A stretch of DNA of 52,197 nt from Neisseria sicca 4320 (GCF_000193735.1 NZ_AEPF01000008.1:1-52197); one strand, 5' to 3'. Shown: positions 8,233 to 17,171, numbered from the stretch's first letter. Translations and numbers: made by a program. Notes: generated by a model from the sequence alone, not told the origin.

Positions 8233-8883
8233 TCAAACCTTCTTCAAAATCACCATATGCCGTTCTGCATCCAAGCCGGGGACTTGGAGGGCTTCGACGC
8301 GTTCGACGGCGACGGTGTCGGGGAGTTTGGCGATTTCTTCTTCGGGGTACACGCCTTTCATGGCGACCCAGCGGCCGCCGTCTTTCAGCAGATGTGCCGT
8401 CCAGTTGACGAAGTCGGCGAGTTCGGCGAAGGCGCGGCTGGTGATGATGTCGGCTTGGAAGTCTTGAACGGCTTCGACGCGGCCGCTGACGACGCGGACG
8501 TTGGCGAGTCCGAGTTCGATGACGGCTTGTTGCAGGAAGGCGGTTTTTTTGGTGTTGGCGTCTAGGAGGGTGATGTTGAGGTCGGGACGGCAGATGGCGG
8601 TGGGAATGCCGGGCTGTCCGCCACCGGAGCCGACATCCAGCATGGTGTGCGCGCCTTGGAGGTAGGGGAGCAGGGTCAGGCTGTCGAGCAGGTGGTGGCT
8701 GACCATTTGCGCTTCGTCGCGCAGGGCGGTGAGGTTGTAGGTCTTGTTCCACTTTTTGAGCAGGCCGGTATAGGCGAGCAGTCGGGTTTGCTGTCCTGCG
8801 GATAGGTCCCAACCTAATGCCTGTATGCCTGATTGGAGTTGCTGTGTCGGGGTCATGGTGTTTGTCCGTGTTGTGTCGGGCAT
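8233..8883 (-). CDS. rsmG: 16S rRNA m7G527 methyltransferase RsmG
   Basis: A 216-aa SAM-dependent methyltransferase that modifies G527 of 16S rRNA. Loss of the enzyme gives low-level streptomycin resistance in other bacteria. The SAM-binding glycine loop (LDVGSGGGQPGIP) and family signature KWNKTYNLTALRD are present. Two starts are possible: 8883, drawn here, and 8856 (MTPTQQL), which lies closer to the usual family N-terminus. Neither has a strong ribosome site. A solo DUS lies just upstream at about 8900. Confidence 0.94.
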   Translation of the reverse strand: MPDTTRTNTMTPTQQLQSGIQALGWDLSAGQQTRLLAYTGLLKKWNKTYNLTALRDEAQMVSHHLLDSLTLLPYLQGAHTMLDVGSGGGQPGIPTAICRPDLNITLLDANTKKTAFLQQAVIELGLANVRVVSGRVEAVQDFQADIITSRAFAELADFVNWTAHLLKDGGRWVAMKGVYPEEEIAKLPDTVAVERVEALQVPGLDAERHMVILKKV

Positions 8884-8955
8884 TATGGTAGCGGAAAAAA
8901 AGGTCGTCTGAAAGGCGTGGTTATTAAGGGATTAGGTTCTCAGGGCGGCGGAGTT

Positions 8956-9046
8956 GTAGCGTGGGCTTTGCCCGCGAAACTTGTTGTCTGACAATTTGAA
9001 ACCGTCTTTATTTTCACATTTATTTCGTGGGCAAAGCCCACGCTAC
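8956..9046. repeat. Nested-palindrome repeat, copy 1 (91 bp)
   Basis: Outer arms 8956-8978 and 9024-9046 form a 23-bp inverted repeat with one mismatch. Each arm is itself a small hairpin (CGTGGGC-AAA-GCCCACG). There is no coding capacity. It resembles a REP- or MITE-like mobile repeat. A DUS half (right arm) follows immediately. Confidence 0.8.
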
Positions 9047-9153
9047 GGGTTTCAGACGACCTTTGGGTGTTTTTGGGAACGGTTGGTATTTAATTTTCCG
9101 AGCGAGCCGTAATGTGGCGACGCTGGCTGAAAATATGGAAAATTTTTTCAGTT

Positions 9154-9244
9154 GTAGCGTGGGCTTTGCCCACGACATCTTCGGTCTGGCAATCTGAAAC
9201 CGTCTTTATTTTCACACTCATTTCACGGGCAAAGCCCACGCTAC
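9154..9244. repeat. Nested-palindrome repeat, copy 2 (91 bp)
   Basis: Same length and layout as the copy 198 bases upstream, with the same core (AAACCGTCTTTATTTTCAC). The outer arms match perfectly over 18 bp. It ends five bases before the rluC stop codon. Together the two copies fill most of the 366-base gap between rsmG and rluC; the 87-base stretch between them shows nothing I recognise. Confidence 0.8.
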
Positions 9245-9249
9245 GGGTT

Positions 9250-10248
9250 TCAGACGACCTTCTTTGCGTTTTCCAACATCAGGACGAATTGTGCCAAATC
9301 TTGCGGCAGCGGGGCTTTTAAGATGAGTTTTTCGCCTGTCAGCGGGTGGTCGAGGTGCAGCTCGGCGGCGTGCAGGAACATCCGTTTCAAACCGAGTTTC
9401 TGGAGGCGTTTGTTGGCTTGGTAGTCGCCGTAGCGTTCGTCGCCGGCGATGGGGCATTGCTGGGATTGGAGGTGCACGCGGATTTGGTGGGTGCGGCCGG
9501 TTTTCAGGGTGGCTTGCACGAGGGTGAGGTGCGAGAGGCCGACTTGGTGCAGGAGGTCGTCTGAAAAGCGGTTGAGCACGCGGAAGATGGTGTGCGCGGA
9601 TTGTCCGTCTTCGCTGACGCGCACCATTTTTTCGCCTTGCGCGCCGGTGTATTTGAACAGGGGCAGTTTGACGTGGAAGCTGTCGTTCGGCAGTTTGCCT
9701 ACGCCCAGCGCGAGGTAGATTTTTTTGGGGTGGTCGTTGCGGATGGCTTCGTGCAGTTTGACGAGCGCGCTGCGTTTTTTGGCGATCATCAAGAGGCCGC
9801 TGGTGTCTTTGTCGAGGCGGTGGACGAGTTCGAGATAGTGGGCTTCGGAGCGGGCGCGGCGGATTTGTTCGATGACGCCGAAGCTCACGCCGCTGCCGCC
9901 GTGAACGGCGACGCCTGCGGGTTTGTCGATGACGAGTAACGCGTCGTCTTCGTAGATGATGTCGAATTCGCGCGCGGGTACGGCTTGGGCGCAGTTTTCA
10001 GACGACCTTTGTTTTTCGGCGGTGCGCACGGGCGGGATGCGGAGCAGGTCGCCGGTTTGGATACGGCTGTCGGGCTTGCAACGTTTTTTGTTCAGGCGCA
10101 CTTCGCCGGCGCGGATAATGCGGTGGATATGGCTTTTGGGTACGCCTTTGAGGATTTTTATCAGATAGTTGTCAAGGCGTTGGCCGGCTTCGTGTTCGGC
10201 GACGGTAATCAGGCTGACTGAATCTTTGCTTATTGCGTGCGTTTTCAT
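9250..10248 (-). CDS. rluC: 23S rRNA pseudouridine synthase RluC
   Basis: A 332-aa RluA-family enzyme that makes pseudouridines at 23S rRNA positions 955, 2504 and 2580 (E. coli numbering). An N-terminal S4 RNA-binding domain spans about residues 20-75. The catalytic domain carries the HRLDKDTSG motif with nucleophile Asp146. The final codons and TGA stop are formed by a DUS (GTCGTCTGA reads Val-Val-stop). Two more DUS copies lie in frame, encoding RSSEN near residue 81 and FSDDL near residue 234. RluD is a less likely alternative. Confidence 0.9.
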   Translation of the reverse strand: MKTHAISKDSVSLITVAEHEAGQRLDNYLIKILKGVPKSHIHRIIRAGEVRLNKKRCKPDSRIQTGDLLRIPPVRTAEKQRSSENCAQAVPAREFDIIYEDDALLVIDKPAGVAVHGGSGVSFGVIEQIRRARSEAHYLELVHRLDKDTSGLLMIAKKRSALVKLHEAIRNDHPKKIYLALGVGKLPNDSFHVKLPLFKYTGAQGEKMVRVSEDGQSAHTIFRVLNRFSDDLLHQVGLSHLTLVQATLKTGRTHQIRVHLQSQQCPIAGDERYGDYQANKRLQKLGLKRMFLHAAELHLDHPLTGEKLILKAPLPQDLAQFVLMLENAKKVV

Positions 10249-10812
10249 CTATAATCCGAACATCCGTTTCGGCAGAAACCTGTACAAACAGGCCGTATGG
10301 GACGGATGGTATTGTTAAAACGAGATTTTATATTAAAAACGCACTCTGCAAAGCATTTTCCCTGCGTTTATGCCAAAGCCCGTAAACGCAGGAGCGTAAT
10401 TAAGTTTGATTTGATTTTGCCGATTTGACCGGGCATAAGACGAGGGGCGGGTGTTTGACAAACCTGCCGCGCCGCACCGTTCGAAACTTCCGGCATAACG
10501 ATAATAAGAAGATGTCGGCTACCTGTTTTCTAAGCCGGACCTGTACCGTCCGGACTTCGGCGGCGGACGGAGCGTTCCGCCGCATTGTTCTTTATTGCCT
10601 TCTTTATCCGTACCCTTCCGCACACGGCCGCATTGTTTTGGGCGGCGTGCAACCTTGCGGACTTCAACTCAAAAACTGATTGCTCATCCGGGTTTCTGCA
10701 TCCCGCGCCGAAAAGGGGCGCGGGCTATGCCCAATCCCGCCCGCCTCGCAGAGTGCCTGACAGAGCAGGCAGGTCGTCTGAAAAGGCTGCCCGCCTGTGC
10801 GAGGTAATTATT
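10249..10812 (+). other. Long structured leader region upstream of rne
   Basis: No gene is supported in this 564-base stretch. It holds a series of strong hairpins: 10361-10370 with 10383-10392 (10 bp), 10535-10540 with 10548-10553, 10561-10567 with 10576-10582, and CCCGCGCC/GGCGCGGG near 10708-10730, plus a solo DUS near 10771. E. coli rne has a long structured 5' UTR through which RNase E controls its own mRNA. A similar role here is inferred. I could not place the promoter. Confidence 0.5.
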
Positions 10813-13800
10813 ATGAAAAGAATGTTGTTCAATGCAACGCAAGCCGAAGAGCTGCGCGTTGCCATTGTCGATGGGCAAAACCTTTTGGATTTGGACATCG
10901 AAACGCTGGGTAAAGAGCAGCGCAAAGGTAATATTTACAAGGGTATCATCACCCGTATCGAGCCGTCGCTGGAAGCGTGTTTCGTGGATTACGGAACCGA
11001 CCGCCACGGCTTTTTGCCGTTTAAGGAAGTATCGCGTTCGTATTTCCGCGATTACGAAGGCGGCAGGGCGCGTATTCAAGACGTGCTCAAAGAAGGCATG
11101 GAAGTCATCGTTCAAGTCGAAAAAGACGAACGCGGCAACAAAGGCGCGGCGCTGACCACCTTCATCAGCCTAGCCGGACGTTATCTGGTATTGATGCCGA
11201 ACAACCCGCGCGGCGGCGGCGTATCCCGCCGTATCGAAGGCGAAGAGCGTCAAGAACTCAAAGCCGCTATGGCAGAACTCGACATTCCGAACGGCATGAG
11301 CATCATCGCGCGTACCGCCGGTATCGGCCGCAGCGCGGAAGAGTTGGAATGGGATTTGAACTACCTCAAGCAACTTTGGCAGGCGATCGAAGAAGCAGGC
11401 AAGGCACACCACGACCCTTACCTCCTCTTCATGGAAAGCTCGCTGCTCATCCGCGCCATCCGCGACTATTTCCGTCCCGACATCGGCGAAATTCTGGTGG
11501 ACAATCAAGAAGTTCACGATCAAGTTGCCGAGTTTATGAGCTACGTCATGCCGAGCAACGTAGGTCGTCTGAAACTCTATCAAGACCACACGCCGCTGTT
11601 CTCCCGCTTCCAAATCGAACACCAAATCGAAAGCGCGTTCGCCCGCAGCGTCAGCCTGCCTTCAGGCGGCGCGATTGTGATTGACCACACTGAAGCCCTG
11701 GTTTCCATCGACGTCAACTCCGCCCGCGCCACCCGCGGTGCGGACATCGAAGACACCGCGTTCAAAACCAATATGGAAGCCGCCGAAGAAGTCGCCCGCC
11801 AAATGCGTTTGCGCGACTTGGGCGGTTTGGTCGTCATCGACTTCATCGACATGGAAAACCCCAAGCACCAGCGCGATGTTGAGAACGTCCTGCGCGATGC
11901 GCTCAAAAAAGACCGCGCCCGCGTACAAATGGGTAAATTGTCCCGCTTCGGCCTCTTGGAATTAAGCCGCCAACGCCTGAAACCCGCTTTGGGCGAAAGC
12001 AGCCACGTCGCTTGTCCGCGCTGCGCCGGTACCGGCGTCATCCGCGGCATCGAATCGACCGCCCTGCACGTTTTGCGCATCATTCAAGAAGAAGCGATGA
12101 AAGACAACACCGGCGAAGTGCACGCCCAAGTACCCGTCGATGTCGCTACCTTCCTGTTGAACGAAAAACGCGCCGAGCTGTTTGCGATGGAAGAGCGTTT
12201 GGACGTCAACGTCGTCCTGATTCCGAATATCCATTTAGAAAATCCGCACTACGAAATCAACCGCATCCGCATCGATGACGTAGAAGAAGACGGCGAACCG
12301 AGCTACAAACGCGTTGCCGAGCCGGAAGAAGACGAATCCGCCAAACCTTTCGGCAGCGAACGAGCCAAAGCCGCCCGTCCCGAACCTGCCGTCAAAGGCG
12401 TGCGCCACACCCAGCCTGCCCCGACCGTAGCCGAGCAGAAGAGCGGTTCATGGTGGGATAGCTTCAAAGCATGGCTCAAACGCATTTTCGGCGGCAATAC
12501 CGCAGCCGAAACCGCGCCTGTTGCCGAAGTGGCAGAAAAACGCACTTCAAGCGGCAACAACCGCAACGGCAATTCCGGCAACCGCCACGCAAACAACCGC
12601 CGCCAAAACCCGCGCCGCAACAACAGGCACGACGGCAGCAAGGTAGAAGTGCGCGAAGTGGCGGACTTCAAAGACAAAGCAGCAGACAATCAGGCAGCGG
12701 AAAACGAAACCCGCAACGCCAAAGACAACCGCCGCAGCCGCAACCGCCAAAACGAGCGCAACGCCGCAGCGGAAGCCGAAAACCTCGAAGTACAAGCACT
12801 TGCCGCCGCAACGTCGTCTGAAAACGAATCCCGTTCAGGCGAGCAGGCGCAAGGCAACAAACGCCGCCGCAACAACAACCGCAACGAACGCAACCGCGGA
12901 CAAGCGGACATCCGCGCGGAAGAAACCCTGTCCGAAACAGTGGACAACGTGGCGGAAGAGGGCGTGCAAACCGCCGATACCGATGCGCTGAAAGGCAACG
13001 ACCGCCGCCAACGCGAGCGCAACAACCAACGCGACCGCCGCGAGCGTAACAATCAGCGCGACCGCCGTCAAAACGGTAAAAAACGCAATATTCCGTCTGC
13101 CGCCAAAATCGAGCAGTACCTGAATATTCATGATACCGCCGACAAAGTCCTCTTCGCTGCTGCGCACGTTATGGGCAATACCGTCGAAGAAGAGCCGTTT
13201 GCCGTGACCATCCCCGTTCCCGAGGATAGCGGCGAGCCTTTGGTTGTCGTGGTTTCCGAACCCGTTACCGTTGCTGAAGAAGCGTTCGTGTTCTCCATCG
13301 AAGGCGAAGATGTGGATAGCGACATCCTGATCGAAGACAGCACCGACGACGAATGCAGCATCATCGACTCCGCTATCGGCAGTGTTGGAGAAACTTCGAC
13401 TTCCGTATTCGCCATCGAAACCGAAGACGGCTACCAACCGATGACCGCCGTCCCAGCCGAAGGCGAGGTCGAAGCCGTTGCCGAAATGGAGGAAGAACTG
13501 GTCGTTTGGAAAGCCGAACGCGAAGCCGCCGCCGCCATCGAAGCCCTTGCCGCAGCAGCGGCCGCCGTCCAAGCAACGGAATCCGAGCCACAGACTGTGC
13601 CGAAAGCAGGCCAAGCGGAAGCGACCGAGCCGGAAGAAACTGCTCTCGCCGCTGCCGCGATGCCCGACTTAGGCGGTTTGGTGTTTGTCGAAACCAATCC
13701 CGAAGCCGTTGCAGCCTTTGCCGAACAGGTTCAGCCCGAACCCGAATCCGGCCTGCGCCGCTCGGACGTGCCGAAGGTTGAAGCCGAACCCGTCGCCGCT

Positions 13801-13836
13801 GCCGAAATGGTCTTGGTGGAAACGCGCAAAGACTAA
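10813..13836 (+). CDS. rne: Ribonuclease E
   Basis: A 1007-aa endoribonuclease, the scaffold of the RNA degradosome, acting in mRNA decay and rRNA/tRNA maturation. The start at 10813 follows GAGG and gives the standard MKRMLFNATQ N-terminus. The catalytic half has an S1 domain (about residues 35-120), a 5' sensor region, Mg-binding aspartates at Asp300 (IDVNSARATRG) and Asp343 (VIDFIDMEN), and the zinc-link cysteines Cys401 and Cys404 (CPRC). From about residue 500 on the protein is low-complexity, first Arg/Asn-rich then Glu/Ala-rich, as expected for the disordered scaffold. DUS copies occur in frame near 11563 and 12812. Confidence 0.96.
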   Translation: MKRMLFNATQAEELRVAIVDGQNLLDLDIETLGKEQRKGNIYKGIITRIEPSLEACFVDYGTDRHGFLPFKEVSRSYFRDYEGGRARIQDVLKEGMEVIVQVEKDERGNKGAALTTFISLAGRYLVLMPNNPRGGGVSRRIEGEERQELKAAMAELDIPNGMSIIARTAGIGRSAEELEWDLNYLKQLWQAIEEAGKAHHDPYLLFMESSLLIRAIRDYFRPDIGEILVDNQEVHDQVAEFMSYVMPSNVGRLKLYQDHTPLFSRFQIEHQIESAFARSVSLPSGGAIVIDHTEALVSIDVNSARATRGADIEDTAFKTNMEAAEEVARQMRLRDLGGLVVIDFIDMENPKHQRDVENVLRDALKKDRARVQMGKLSRFGLLELSRQRLKPALGESSHVACPRCAGTGVIRGIESTALHVLRIIQEEAMKDNTGEVHAQVPVDVATFLLNEKRAELFAMEERLDVNVVLIPNIHLENPHYEINRIRIDDVEEDGEPSYKRVAEPEEDESAKPFGSERAKAARPEPAVKGVRHTQPAPTVAEQKSGSWWDSFKAWLKRIFGGNTAAETAPVAEVAEKRTSSGNNRNGNSGNRHANNRRQNPRRNNRHDGSKVEVREVADFKDKAADNQAAENETRNAKDNRRSRNRQNERNAAAEAENLEVQALAAATSSENESRSGEQAQGNKRRRNNNRNERNRGQADIRAEETLSETVDNVAEEGVQTADTDALKGNDRRQRERNNQRDRRERNNQRDRRQNGKKRNIPSAAKIEQYLNIHDTADKVLFAAAHVMGNTVEEEPFAVTIPVPEDSGEPLVVVVSEPVTVAEEAFVFSIEGEDVDSDILIEDSTDDECSIIDSAIGSVGETSTSVFAIETEDGYQPMTAVPAEGEVEAVAEMEEELVVWKAEREAAAAIEALAAAAAAVQATESEPQTVPKAGQAEATEPEETALAAAAMPDLGGLVFVETNPEAVAAFAEQVQPEPESGLRRSDVPKVEAEPVAAAEMVLVETRKD

Positions 13837-13881
13837 AGGCTGAAAGAAGAGGGTATCGTGAGTGTAGATGCCTGAATCGAT

Positions 13882-13928
13882 AAAAAGGTCGTCTGAAACC
13901 GTAAATCCGGTTTCAGACGACCTTTTTG
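13882..13928. terminator. rne terminator (inverted DUS pair)
   Basis: A 19-bp perfect stem with a DUS in each arm (13882-13900 and 13909-13927) and TTTTTG after it. It lies between rne and a convergent small gene and may serve both. Confidence 0.85.
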
Positions 13929-13941
13929 TATGCAGTCCAAC

Positions 13942-14148
13942 CTATTTTCTTTTTTTGAAATGTTTATAGGCAATCCAGACAGCAAGAAGCAGCGGCAACA
14001 AAAAACGGGCATAGGGATACCAAGGATGATCGATGTGCCAGTATCCGTGCCGTCCTTGCGGAACGGTGTCGTAGCGGTAACGGTCTGGATAAAAATTAAT
14101 CCAAACCGTTATCGCTATCCATAGTGTAATATCCCTGATTGTTTTCAT
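13942..14148 (-). CDS. Small membrane protein of unknown function
   Basis: A 68-aa protein with two hydrophobic segments, at about residues 5-20 and 46-62, separated by an aromatic, Arg/Tyr/His-rich loop, and a basic C-terminal tail (KHFKKRK). The start is well supported: AAGGAG lies six bases before the ATG on the bottom strand. It is convergent with rne and shares its DUS hairpin. I do not recognise the family. Confidence 0.7.
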   Translation of the reverse strand: MKTIRDITLWIAITVWINFYPDRYRYDTVPQGRHGYWHIDHPWYPYARFLLPLLLAVWIAYKHFKKRK

Positions 14149-14463
14149 GCTGCTCCTTCTTAATCAACAATCATCTGTCCGAGAACGTTATTTCGAGCCG
14201 AAGGCACGGATTGGTTAGGTGTTTGTGGTCGAAGGTCGTCTGAAAATAAGGTTTCAGGTTTTCAGACGACGTTTTTTCATATATGGTTATCTCGGCTCTT
14301 ATTCCATGATTTGCCGCGCAAATAGAAAAAACGGACAAAGTCTCGGAGGTTTTGGCTATATCCAAAGCATCAGGAGTTATTTAGCCTGCCCAGCCCATTT
14401 GTTAAAATCCATCGTTTTGCCGGTTGATTGAACGGCATTTTCCAATAGAAACAAACCATAACC
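14149..14463. other. Gap between divergent genes
   Basis: No gene is supported in these 315 bases. They contain an inverted DUS pair (14232-14278) and otherwise AT-rich DNA that must carry the promoters of the 68-aa protein gene and the MFS gene. I could not assign either with confidence. Confidence 0.5.
14232..14278 (+). repeat. Inverted DUS pair between divergent genes
   Basis: Arms at 14232-14246 and 14259-14273, followed by TTTTTT. The right arm ends GACGACG rather than GACGACC, so the outer pairs are weakened. It does not follow a gene, so it may be an uptake site rather than a working terminator. Confidence 0.65.
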
Positions 14464-15678
14464 ATGACACACATACAGCAAAAACCCCCTAACCTTTGGC
14501 TGGTTATCGCCGCTGCCGCCTCCATCCTGCTGATTACCATCGGTATGCGCATGACTATGGGGCTGTTTGTCCGTCCGGTCGTCGACTCTACCGAGCTGAG
14601 TATCCAAGAGTTCAGCCTGATTATCGCTGTTTTCCAGTTGATGTGGGGCTTGTCCCAGCCGCTTTCCGGCGCGCTTGCCGACCGCTTCGGCGCATTTAAG
14701 GTGTTGGGCGGCGGTGCGTTGCTGTTGGCATCTGCCTGTCTGATGGTGCCGCAGATGCCGACTTATTGGGGGCTGATGCTGGCAATCGGGCTGCTTTTTG
14801 CATTCGGAACGGGCGCGGGCGGTTTCTCCATCATCATGGGGCAGGTCGCGGCGAAAGTACCGCCGCACAAACGCGGTTTGGCTTCAGGGCTGGTCAACGC
14901 GGGCGGTTCGGCGGGGCAGTTTCTGTTTGCGCCGCTGGTGCAGGGTTTGTTGATATTGCCCGCCGTCGGCTGGACGGGGACGTTTTACGTTTGGAGCGGC
15001 ATCGCACTTTTAATCCTACCGATTTCGTGGTGGCTGGCGGGCGGCAAAAACGCTGTCGCCACGCACCACACGTCGTCTGAAAACGGGCAAACGCTGGGGC
15101 AGGCGGTTAAAGCGGCGTTTAAAGACCGCAGCTACATCCTGCTGCACTTGGGCTTTTTTACCTGCGGTTTCCACATTGCGTTTTTGGTAACCCACCTGCC
15201 CAACGAAATCGCGCTCTGCGGCCTGCCCGCTTCGGTCGCTTCGACTTCGATTGCGATTATCGGCCTGGCGAACATCGCGGGCTGCATTTTTTCAGGCTGG
15301 TGTACGGGGCGGTTTTTGGGCAAATACGTTTTGTTCGGACTCTACGCCTCGCGCGTGGCGATGGTGCTGATCTACCTTGCCGCCCCGAGAACCGACATCA
15401 ATTTCTACATTTTCGCCGCCGCGCTGGGCTTCACTTGGCTCGCCACCGTCGCCCCCACCGCTGCGATTACGGGCAAGCTGTTCGGCACGCGCTATCTGGC
15501 GACGCTGTTCGGGCTGACCATGTTGAGCCACCAAATCGGCGGCTTTTTAGGCTCGTATATCGGCGGCATCGTGATTTATCAATTCAACGATTACGGCTGG
15601 ATGTGGTATGCCGACGCGGTGTTGGCGGGGATGGCGGCTTTGCTGAACCTGCCGATACGCGAAAAGAAAACGGCGTAA
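14464..15678 (+). CDS. MFS transporter
   Basis: A 404-aa major facilitator superfamily permease with about twelve membrane segments. The loop 2-3 motif reads GALADRFGAFKVL (family GxLaDrxGrkxxl), and a VPPHKRGLASGLVNAGGSAGQF segment typical of monocarboxylate/oxalate-type MFS proteins follows TM4. Substrate cannot be read from sequence. The central cytoplasmic loop contains an in-frame DUS (encoding TSSEN, about residue 204), where an insertion would be tolerated. It is a single-gene unit bounded by DUS hairpins. Confidence 0.88.
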   Translation: MTHIQQKPPNLWLVIAAAASILLITIGMRMTMGLFVRPVVDSTELSIQEFSLIIAVFQLMWGLSQPLSGALADRFGAFKVLGGGALLLASACLMVPQMPTYWGLMLAIGLLFAFGTGAGGFSIIMGQVAAKVPPHKRGLASGLVNAGGSAGQFLFAPLVQGLLILPAVGWTGTFYVWSGIALLILPISWWLAGGKNAVATHHTSSENGQTLGQAVKAAFKDRSYILLHLGFFTCGFHIAFLVTHLPNEIALCGLPASVASTSIAIIGLANIAGCIFSGWCTGRFLGKYVLFGLYASRVAMVLIYLAAPRTDINFYIFAAALGFTWLATVAPTAAITGKLFGTRYLATLFGLTMLSHQIGGFLGSYIGGIVIYQFNDYGWMWYADAVLAGMAALLNLPIREKKTA

Positions 15679-15701
15679 ACCGCTTAAACAAAGCAAAGAA
15701 C

Positions 15702-15747
15702 AAAGGTCTTCTGAAAACGGAAAAATGGTTTTCAGACGACCTTTTTG
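15702..15747 (+). terminator. MFS gene terminator (DUS pair, one arm mutated)
   Basis: The left arm reads GTCTTCTGAA (one change) and the right arm is intact, followed by TTTTT. The mismatch lies inside the stem. The mutated arm is probably a poorer uptake signal but the hairpin still forms. Confidence 0.75.
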
Positions 15748-15785
15748 ATTATTATGCATAGTTTAAAGTTTGTTTGAACAGGATT

Positions 15786-15794
15786 TGTTACAAT
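15786..15794 (+). promoter_or_regulatory. Candidate extended -10 promoter of ampG
   Basis: TGTTACAAT fits TGnTATAAT with one change, 32 bases before the start codon. The -35 region is weak. Confidence 0.4.
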
Positions 15795-15825
15795 GCGCCT
15801 TTCTTTTTGATGTTGCTGACCTATT

Positions 15826-17109
15826 ATGACTGCTTCACAACCAAGCACGATGCAGCGGATTTTTTCGCGCAATATGCTGATTTGTATTTTTACGGGCTTC
15901 ACATCGGGACTGCCGCTTTATTTCCTATACAGCCTGATTCCGGCGTGGCTGCGCAGCGAACATGTTGATTTGAAGACCATAGGCCTGTTTGCCCTGATCG
16001 GTTTTCCCTACACTTGGAAATTTATCTGGTCTCCGCTCATGGACTCTGTACGCCTGCCGTTTTTAGGTTTGCGGCGCGGTTGGATGCTGGTGATGCAGAT
16101 CGCGCTTTTGCTGCTTTTGGCTGCTTATGCGTTTGTCCGTCCACAAGAACATTTGTCGATTATTTTGGGGCTGTCTTTGGTAGTGGCGTTTTTTTCCGCC
16201 AGTCAGGATATTGTGATCGATGCTTTCCGCCGAGAAGTGTTATCCGATGAAGAGTTGGTTTTGGGTAACTCGCTGTATGTGAATGCTTATCGTATTTCCT
16301 CGCTGATTCCGGCTTCATTGAGTTTGATTTTGGCCGACAGGATGCCTTGGTCGTCCGTCTTCATTATTACTGCACTGTTCATGGTTCCGGGGTTGCTGGC
16401 CACTTTATTCGTAGCCCGAGAACCGGCCCGTCAACCCGTCGGTGCAAAAGGACTGAAAGATACCGTTATCGAGCCGTTCCGTGATTTCTTTACCCGTCAA
16501 AGCGTTACACAGGCATTGATTATTTTGGCGTTTATCTTGCTGTATAAGCTGGGCGACAGCATGGCAACCGCCTTGGCAACACCGTTTTATATCGACATGG
16601 GTTTCTCCAAGACCGACATCGGACTGATTGCGAAAAACGCGGGATTGTGGCCGGCGGTGATTTTCGGGATTATCGGCGGCATTTGGGTAAACAAATTAGG
16701 CGTGAACCGTGCATTGTGGCTTTTTGGTTTGGTGCAATGGGTGACGATTTTAGGTTTTGCGTGGCTGGCAAGTTTCGGACATTTCGAGCATGTGGGTGCA
16801 TCAGAACGAACCATGTTGGCAGTCGTCATTGCTGCCGAGGCAGTAGGTGTCGGCTTGGGTACGGTGGCATTTGTGTCGTATATGGCGCAACAAACCAATA
16901 CCGCATTTACCGCCACGCAGTTTGCGCTGCTGTCCAGCCTATCCGCCGTACCGCGTACGTTTATGAATGCGACAGCAGGGTTTCTGATTGAGGCGATGGG
17001 CTACGTCAACTTCTTTTGGCTGTGTTTCATGTTGGGGATTCCGGGGATGTTACTGCTATTTAAAGTTGCGCCTTGGAACGGTGACAAAGCGAAGCAGTCC
17101 GCCGTTTGA
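15826..17109 (+). CDS. ampG: AmpG-type muropeptide permease
   Basis: A 427-aa MFS protein of the AmpG family. AmpG imports GlcNAc-anhydroMurNAc peptides from the periplasm for cell-wall recycling, and in Neisseria its activity sets how much cytotoxic peptidoglycan fragment is released. About twelve to fourteen membrane segments are visible. Family signatures include GFTSGLPLYFLYSLIPAWLR near the N-terminus, the KFIWSPLMD segment and the SQDIVIDAFRREVL motif after TM4. It lies directly upstream of the ribosomal superoperon but is separated from it by a terminator and promoter. Confidence 0.92.
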   Translation: MTASQPSTMQRIFSRNMLICIFTGFTSGLPLYFLYSLIPAWLRSEHVDLKTIGLFALIGFPYTWKFIWSPLMDSVRLPFLGLRRGWMLVMQIALLLLLAAYAFVRPQEHLSIILGLSLVVAFFSASQDIVIDAFRREVLSDEELVLGNSLYVNAYRISSLIPASLSLILADRMPWSSVFIITALFMVPGLLATLFVAREPARQPVGAKGLKDTVIEPFRDFFTRQSVTQALIILAFILLYKLGDSMATALATPFYIDMGFSKTDIGLIAKNAGLWPAVIFGIIGGIWVNKLGVNRALWLFGLVQWVTILGFAWLASFGHFEHVGASERTMLAVVIAAEAVGVGLGTVAFVSYMAQQTNTAFTATQFALLSSLSAVPRTFMNATAGFLIEAMGYVNFFWLCFMLGIPGMLLLFKVAPWNGDKAKQSAV

Positions 17110-17124
17110 ATGTATCGGTAGGAT

Positions 17125-17171
17125 AAAAGGTCGTCTGAAAACCTATGATTGTGGGTTTCAGACGACCTTTT
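17125..17171 (+). terminator. ampG terminator (inverted DUS pair)
   Basis: Arms 17125-17143 and 17153-17171 carry DUS in both orientations with flanking A and T runs. Confidence 0.8.

Noticed and set aside
10585..10812. 76-codon N-terminal extension of RNase E
   Set aside because: Its codons cover GC-rich hairpins and a DUS; the conserved protein begins at 10813 with a good ribosome site.
12835..13614. 259-codon open frame antisense to rne
   Set aside because: It mirrors the low-complexity half of RNase E; composition follows from the sense codons.
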